From UBA2767 sp965228625 (GTDB taxonomy: Bacteria; Pseudomonadota; Alphaproteobacteria; Rhizobiales; Methyloligellaceae), in NCBI GenBank assembly GCA_965228625.1, contig OZ245829.1:4774001-4838000 (forward strand): DNA of 64,000 nt, in the 5' to 3' direction. Position numbers and translations under genes: made by a program. Shown one piece after another: positions 60,210 through 64,000 of this stretch. Positions within the stretch are counted from its first letter, which is position 1. Every line of letters begins with the position of its first letter. The notes under the pieces are model-generated. The model worked only from the letters and a program-made list of their open reading frames with translations. It searched no databases and was not told where the DNA came from.

Positions 60210-60926
60210 ATGAGCCTTACGAAAGAACTGTTCCGCGACAACAGCTACGCCAAGTCATGCGAGGCGAAAGTCACGGCAATCAACGACCTGGGCGGGATCA
60301 TTCTCGACCGCACGGTGTTCTATCCGTCGGGAGGCGGGCAGCCGGGCGACGCCGGCAAGCTCAAGCGTTCCGACGGATCGCATACAGAGATTGCAACGAC
60401 GGTTTACGAGAAGGACCGCAGCGCGATCGTGCATGTACCCGGCGATGGACAGGACGTGCCGACGGTCGGCGAAACGGTCCAGTGCATTGTCGACTGGAAA
60501 AAGCGCTATGCCCATATGCGGGTGCATACAGCGCTTCATCTGTTGTGCGCCATCCTGCCCTACCCGGTCACTGGCGGGTCGATCGGCCAGGGAGAGGGCC
60601 GCCTCGATTTCGATATCCCCGATGCCGGCCTCGACAAGGAAGCGCTGACGGATGAGCTCAACAAGCTTATCGCCCAGGACCACGAGGTGGCGATCCGCTG
60701 GATCACCGACGAGGAACTGGAAGCCCAGCCCGACCTGGTGCGGACCATGTCGGTCAAGCCGCCGATGGGCTCCGGAAAGGTCCGGCTGATCGCCGTCGGC
60801 GACTTGGACCTTCAACCGTGCGGCGGCACGCACGTGGCGCGCACAAACGAGATCGGCACGGTTGACGTCAGCAAGATCGAGAAAAAGGGCGCAAAAAACC
60901 GCAGGGTACGGATCGCCGTGAGCTGA
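60210..60926 (+). CDS. alaX: Alanyl-tRNA editing protein AlaX family
   Basis: A 238-residue free-standing homologue of the AlaRS editing domain, which hydrolyses mischarged Ser-tRNA-Ala (and sometimes Gly). The zinc motifs are HTALHLLCAI (HxxxH, near residue 110) and PCGGTHVARTNEIG (CxxxH) near residue 200; the N-terminal DRTVFYPSGGGQPGD is the usual editing-fold loop. ATG 60210 follows GGTGGTGAGGGAGA; longer frames overlap cysK. The pairing with cysteine genes is suggestive because serine is the precursor of cysteine, but this link is inference. Confidence 0.93.
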   Translation: MSLTKELFRDNSYAKSCEAKVTAINDLGGIILDRTVFYPSGGGQPGDAGKLKRSDGSHTEIATTVYEKDRSAIVHVPGDGQDVPTVGETVQCIVDWKKRYAHMRVHTALHLLCAILPYPVTGGSIGQGEGRLDFDIPDAGLDKEALTDELNKLIAQDHEVAIRWITDEELEAQPDLVRTMSVKPPMGSGKVRLIAVGDLDLQPCGGTHVARTNEIGTVDVSKIEKKGAKNRRVRIAVS

Positions 60927-60962
60927 TAGCTTGGCGGATCGGTTTCACGAGGGACAACGGGC

Positions 60963-61835
60963 ATGAACGATCATTCGGCGAAATGGCTTGTCGAGACGGA
61001 CTGGTTGGCCGCGCATCTCGACGCGCCCGATATTGTGGTCATCGATGCGAGCTGGTACCTGCCGGACAGCCCTCGCAATCCTTATGAAGAGTACCTCGAG
61101 GCGCGGATCCCCGGTGCGGTGTTCTTCGATATCGACGAGATTTCGGACGAGACCTCTTCCCTGCCCCACATGCTTCCGAGTCCCGAAAAGTTCTCTTCCC
61201 GCATGCGGAAGATGGGCATTGGCGACGGTATGCGCGTCGTCGTCTATGACGCGGACGGCATGTTCTCGGCCGCCCGCGTGTGGTGGACGTTCCGCGCCAT
61301 GGGCAAGGACGACGTCGGGCTACTCAATGGTGGGCTCGCCAAGTGGAAACGCGAAAGACTGCCGCTTGAAGACGGTCCGCCGGCCGTGCGCACGGAACGC
61401 CATTTCACCGCACGGCGGATCGGCGAGCTGATCCGGGACCGCGACGATATGCTGGCGAGTTCAAAGAACGACGCGGAGCAGATTGTCGATGCCCGCTCGG
61501 CGGAGCGGTTTCGCGGTGAAGCACCCGAGCCGCGTGCGGGCCTGCGTTCGGGTCACATCCCCGGATCGCTCAATCTGCACTACGCCGATCTGCTCAAGGA
61601 TGACGGTACGCTGAAATCGGCGGACGAGCTGAAAACGGTGTTCGAGCAGGCCGGCGTCGATCTGGCGAAACCGGTTGCGACGACATGCGGCTCCGGCGTG
61701 ACAGCGAGCATCCTCGCTTTGGCGCTGGCCGTTCTCGGCCACCGCAAGACGTCCGTGTATGACGGCTCGTGGAGCGAATGGGGCGCCGACGACGCCCTTC
61801 CGATCGCAACGGGGACCGCGGCGCAGGACACCTAG
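60963..61835 (+). CDS. sseA: 3-mercaptopyruvate sulfurtransferase
   Basis: A 290-residue protein with two rhodanese domains. The first is inactive (residues 10-140, with DASWYLPDSPRNPYEEYLEA), the second holds the catalytic Cys241 in TTCGSGVTASILAL, the form CG[ST]GVTA that marks mercaptopyruvate sulfurtransferases rather than thiosulfate sulfurtransferases. It transfers sulfur from mercaptopyruvate, a cysteine breakdown product, to thiols or cyanide. It ends 15 bases before the convergent ABC ATPase gene. Confidence 0.95.
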   Translation: MNDHSAKWLVETDWLAAHLDAPDIVVIDASWYLPDSPRNPYEEYLEARIPGAVFFDIDEISDETSSLPHMLPSPEKFSSRMRKMGIGDGMRVVVYDADGMFSAARVWWTFRAMGKDDVGLLNGGLAKWKRERLPLEDGPPAVRTERHFTARRIGELIRDRDDMLASSKNDAEQIVDARSAERFRGEAPEPRAGLRSGHIPGSLNLHYADLLKDDGTLKSADELKTVFEQAGVDLAKPVATTCGSGVTASILALALAVLGHRKTSVYDGSWSEWGADDALPIATGTAAQDT

Positions 61836-61850
61836 GGTGTTGGTCTTCGC

Positions 61851-62684
61851 CTAGATCAGGATCTGGCTCAGGAACAGCTTGGTGCGCTCGTGCTGCGGGT
61901 TGGAGAAGAACGGCTCCGGCTCGTTCTGCTCGATGATCTGCCCCTCGTCCATGAAGATCACCCGGTTCGCGACCTCGCGGGCAAAGCCCATCTCGTGGGT
62001 CACCACCAGCATGGTCATGCCCTCATGAGCGAGATTGACCATCACGTCGAGCACTTCCTTGATCATTTCCGGATCGAGTGCCGAAGTCGGTTCGTCGAAC
62101 AGCATGATCTTCGGCGACATGCACAAGGACCGGGCGATCGCGACGCGCTGCTGCTGACCGCCAGAGAGCTGACCGGGATATTTCAGCGCCTGTTCGGGGA
62201 TCTGCACCCGCTCCAGGTACTTCATTGCGGTTTCCTCGGCTTCCTCCTTCGGCATGTTGCGAACCCAGATGGGGCCGAGCGTGCAGTTTTCGAGGATCGT
62301 CAGGTGCGGAAACAGGTTGAAATGCTGGAACACCATGCCGACTTCACGTCGGATTTCGTCGATCTTCTTCAGATCGCCGGTCAGCTCGATGCCGTCGACG
62401 ACGATGTCACCCTGCTGGTGTTCCTCCAGCCGGTTGATGCAGCGGATCAGCGTCGACTTGCCCGAACCGGACGGGCCGCAGATGACGATCCGCTCGCCCT
62501 TGTTCACCGTCAGATTGATATCCCTCAGCACATGGAAATTGCCGAACCATTTGTGCATCCCGGTGATTTCGATGGCGATCTCGTCGCTGATCTCCATGAC
62601 ATGTTCATCGGAACCATTGCCGTTGCTCGCCCGCGCGCTCGGTTTCTTCGCGGCCGGTTTCCTGGCGGCTGGTGCTTTACCCAT
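61851..62684 (-). CDS. aapP: General L-amino acid ABC transporter ATPase
   Basis: A 277-residue polar amino-acid importer ATPase. Walker A is GPSGSGKSTLIRCINRLEEH, the Q loop region is MVFQHFNLFPHLTILEN, the signature is LSGGQQQRVAIARSLCM and Walker B is IMLFDEPTSALDPEM. About 30 residues at the N-terminus are added to the usual start and are rich in Lys and Ala (APAARKPAAKKPSARA). In rhizobia aapP is the last gene of aapJQMP. Here it follows aapJ directly, 82 bases apart, with no permease genes. Confidence 0.93.
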   Translation of the reverse strand: MGKAPAARKPAAKKPSARASNGNGSDEHVMEISDEIAIEITGMHKWFGNFHVLRDINLTVNKGERIVICGPSGSGKSTLIRCINRLEEHQQGDIVVDGIELTGDLKKIDEIRREVGMVFQHFNLFPHLTILENCTLGPIWVRNMPKEEAEETAMKYLERVQIPEQALKYPGQLSGGQQQRVAIARSLCMSPKIMLFDEPTSALDPEMIKEVLDVMVNLAHEGMTMLVVTHEMGFAREVANRVIFMDEGQIIEQNEPEPFFSNPQHERTKLFLSQILI

Positions 62685-62766
62685 GTAAGTCCCCCTTGAT
62701 CTCCTGCCCGAGGTCAGCTTCGGTCACCTTAGCATTGGTCGAATTGAAAATTGAAGTCCAGCACAA

Positions 62767-63795
62767 CTAGCGCAATGGCGGGGCGTAAAGGATGCCGCCG
62801 TTCGACCAGAGCCGGTTGATGCCGCGCGCAATGTTGAGCGGCGATCCCTCGCCGATATTGCGGTCGAACATCTCGCCGTAATTGCCGACCGCCTTGATCA
62901 GGCGCACGGCCCAGTTGTTGTCGAGGCCGAGCTTGCGGCCGAGATCGCCCTCCGCGCCGAGCAACCGGCGCACGGCGGGGTTCTCCGACGCGCGTTTCTC
63001 GTCGATGTTGGCGCTTGTGATGCCGAGTTCCTCGGCCTCGATCAGCGCGAACACGGTCCATTTCACGAGGTTGAACCACTGATCGTCGCCCTGCCGCACA
63101 ACCGGCCCGAGCGGTTCCTTGGAAATGATCTCCGGAAGGACAATGTGATCGTCCGGCTCCGCGAGATTGAGCCGAAAGGCGTAAAGCTGGGACGCATCGG
63201 CGGTGAACGCGTTGCACTGTCCGGATTCGTAGGCCTGAACCGTTTCTTCCGTCTTGTCGAACGTCAGGAGATTGAACCGCATGTTCCTGGTATCGAAGAA
63301 GTCGCCGACATTCATCTCCGTCGTCGTGCCCGCCTGGGTGCAGATCGTGGCGCCGGACAACTCGAGCACGCTGCCGACGCCTAGCTTCTTGTGCACCATG
63401 AAGCCCTGGCCGTCATAGTAGGTGACGCCTGCGAAATGCAGACCCAGCGCGGTATCGCGCGTCATGGTCCAGGTGGTGTTGCGCGAAAGAATGTCCACCT
63501 CGCCCGACTGAAGCGCGGTGAAGCGCTCCTTGGCCGTCAAAGGGACAAACTTCACCTTGTCGGGATCCGCGAAGATTGCCGCGGCAAGACCGCGGCACAA
63601 ATCCGCGTCCATACCCTGCCAGTTGCCTTGTGCGTCGCTGCTGGAGAAACCGGGCAGCCCGTGATTGACGCCGCAGGACACAAAGCCCTTTGCCTTCACG
63701 TCATCAAGAGTTGCGGCGTGTCCGTGTCCGCCGGAAAGAAAAGCGGCGCATGCAACCAGCATCGCCCGGACGATCCATTTCATTTTTGTACTCAT
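62767..63795 (-). CDS. aapJ: General L-amino acid ABC transporter substrate-binding protein
   Basis: A 342-residue periplasmic binding protein (SBP family 3). A signal peptide precedes AATLDDVKAKGFVSCGVN (KWIVRAMLVACAAFLSGG, cleavage near HAA). The binding-fold motifs GFSSSDAQGNWQGMDADLCR, LTAKERFTALQSGEVDILSR and WTMTRDT are as in AapJ, and the C-terminus ends LWSNGGILYAPPLR. ATG 63795 or 63783 (MKWIV) could be the start; the longer frame to 63927 is rejected because it buries the signal peptide. The gene normally continues into aapQ and aapM, which are absent. Confidence 0.94.
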   Translation of the reverse strand: MSTKMKWIVRAMLVACAAFLSGGHGHAATLDDVKAKGFVSCGVNHGLPGFSSSDAQGNWQGMDADLCRGLAAAIFADPDKVKFVPLTAKERFTALQSGEVDILSRNTTWTMTRDTALGLHFAGVTYYDGQGFMVHKKLGVGSVLELSGATICTQAGTTTEMNVGDFFDTRNMRFNLLTFDKTEETVQAYESGQCNAFTADASQLYAFRLNLAEPDDHIVLPEIISKEPLGPVVRQGDDQWFNLVKWTVFALIEAEELGITSANIDEKRASENPAVRRLLGAEGDLGRKLGLDNNWAVRLIKAVGNYGEMFDRNIGEGSPLNIARGINRLWSNGGILYAPPLR

Positions 63796-64000
63796 TTCAC
63801 TGAAGTCATCCATCAGGCATGTGCGGTGCGCATTCGTTTCCATGCAATCTTGTGAAGACACATGCCGCCGAATAGGCCGTCGCTGTTTGCCGTCGTTGCA
63901 CGTTCTGAACGCCAGCCGCACTCTCATTCAATTGCCGTCTTTCGGTCAAGGGCTTGACTGCCGGCATTTTGACTGATCAAACCCGTTTTTTGTCTTCAGC
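63796..64000 (-). other. Upstream region of aapJ
   Basis: A 205-base stretch with no gene, read toward aapJ on the minus strand. A possible -35 (TTGACC) is seen near 63945-63950 followed by an AT-richer segment, but no good -10 pairs with it. No riboswitch or operator is recognised before the window ends. Confidence 0.35.

Overview
This window is the core chromosome of an alphaproteobacterium, most likely of the order Hyphomicrobiales (Rhizobiales). The evidence is the high G+C codon usage, an alphaproteobacterial SOS box (GAAC-N7-GAAC) in front of lexA, LpxI in place of LpxH, a short ProRS without an editing insert, a DUF1467 gene beside mce, and gene orders typical of that group (trpD-trpC-moaC-moeA-lexA; rpsB-tsf-..-frr-uppS-cdsA-dxr-rseP-bamA-lpxD-fabZ-lpxA-lpxI-lpxB; nuoA-N-birA-rnj-mce; clpP-clpX-lon-hupB-tRNA-Val-tRNA-Asp). 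The genus cannot be fixed from sequence alone. I see no prophage, insertion sequence, CRISPR array or genomic island.

Layout. 1-3743 (+): end of trpD, trpC, moaC, moeA (overlapping reading frames), then lexA behind a repeat-rich SOS control region. 3768-5966 (-): comEC. 6117-9067 (+): gltX and gltA, the latter with a hairpin-rich leader. 9073-23299 (-): a long envelope and translation series read from rpsB down to lpxB (ribosomal protein S2, EF-Ts, ribosome recycling, undecaprenyl-PP synthase, CDP-DAG synthase, MEP pathway, RseP, BamA, lipid A synthesis). pyrH, normally between tsf and frr, is absent. 23461-31000 (-): dnaE, the LolD/LolC-E lipoprotein exporter, proS and an unknown exported protein. 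31001-31534 has no convincing protein gene but is rich in RNA hairpins and holds a very strong plus-strand terminator. 31535-49611 (-): the whole complex I operon nuoA-N followed by birA, rnj, mce and DUF1467, with an unknown three-helix membrane protein gene coupled between nuoD and nuoE. 49888-57516 (-): tRNA-Asp, tRNA-Val, hupB, lon, clpX, clpP, tig and tRNA-Leu, a protein-quality-control block. 57676-61835 (+): a Tat-exported multicopper oxidase followed by a cysteine/sulfur module (cysteine synthase, AlaX trans-editing protein, mercaptopyruvate sulfurtransferase). 61851-63795 (-): the ATPase and periplasmic binding protein of a general amino-acid ABC transporter without the usual two permease genes between them.

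Most of the window is ordinary housekeeping sequence. The points most worth a second look are the unknown membrane gene inside the nuo operon, the structured RNA candidate at about 31304-31484, the RpsB with a long charged linker and helix-hairpin-helix-like tail, the missing pyrH, the missing aapQ/aapM, and the phased repeat array in front of lexA.
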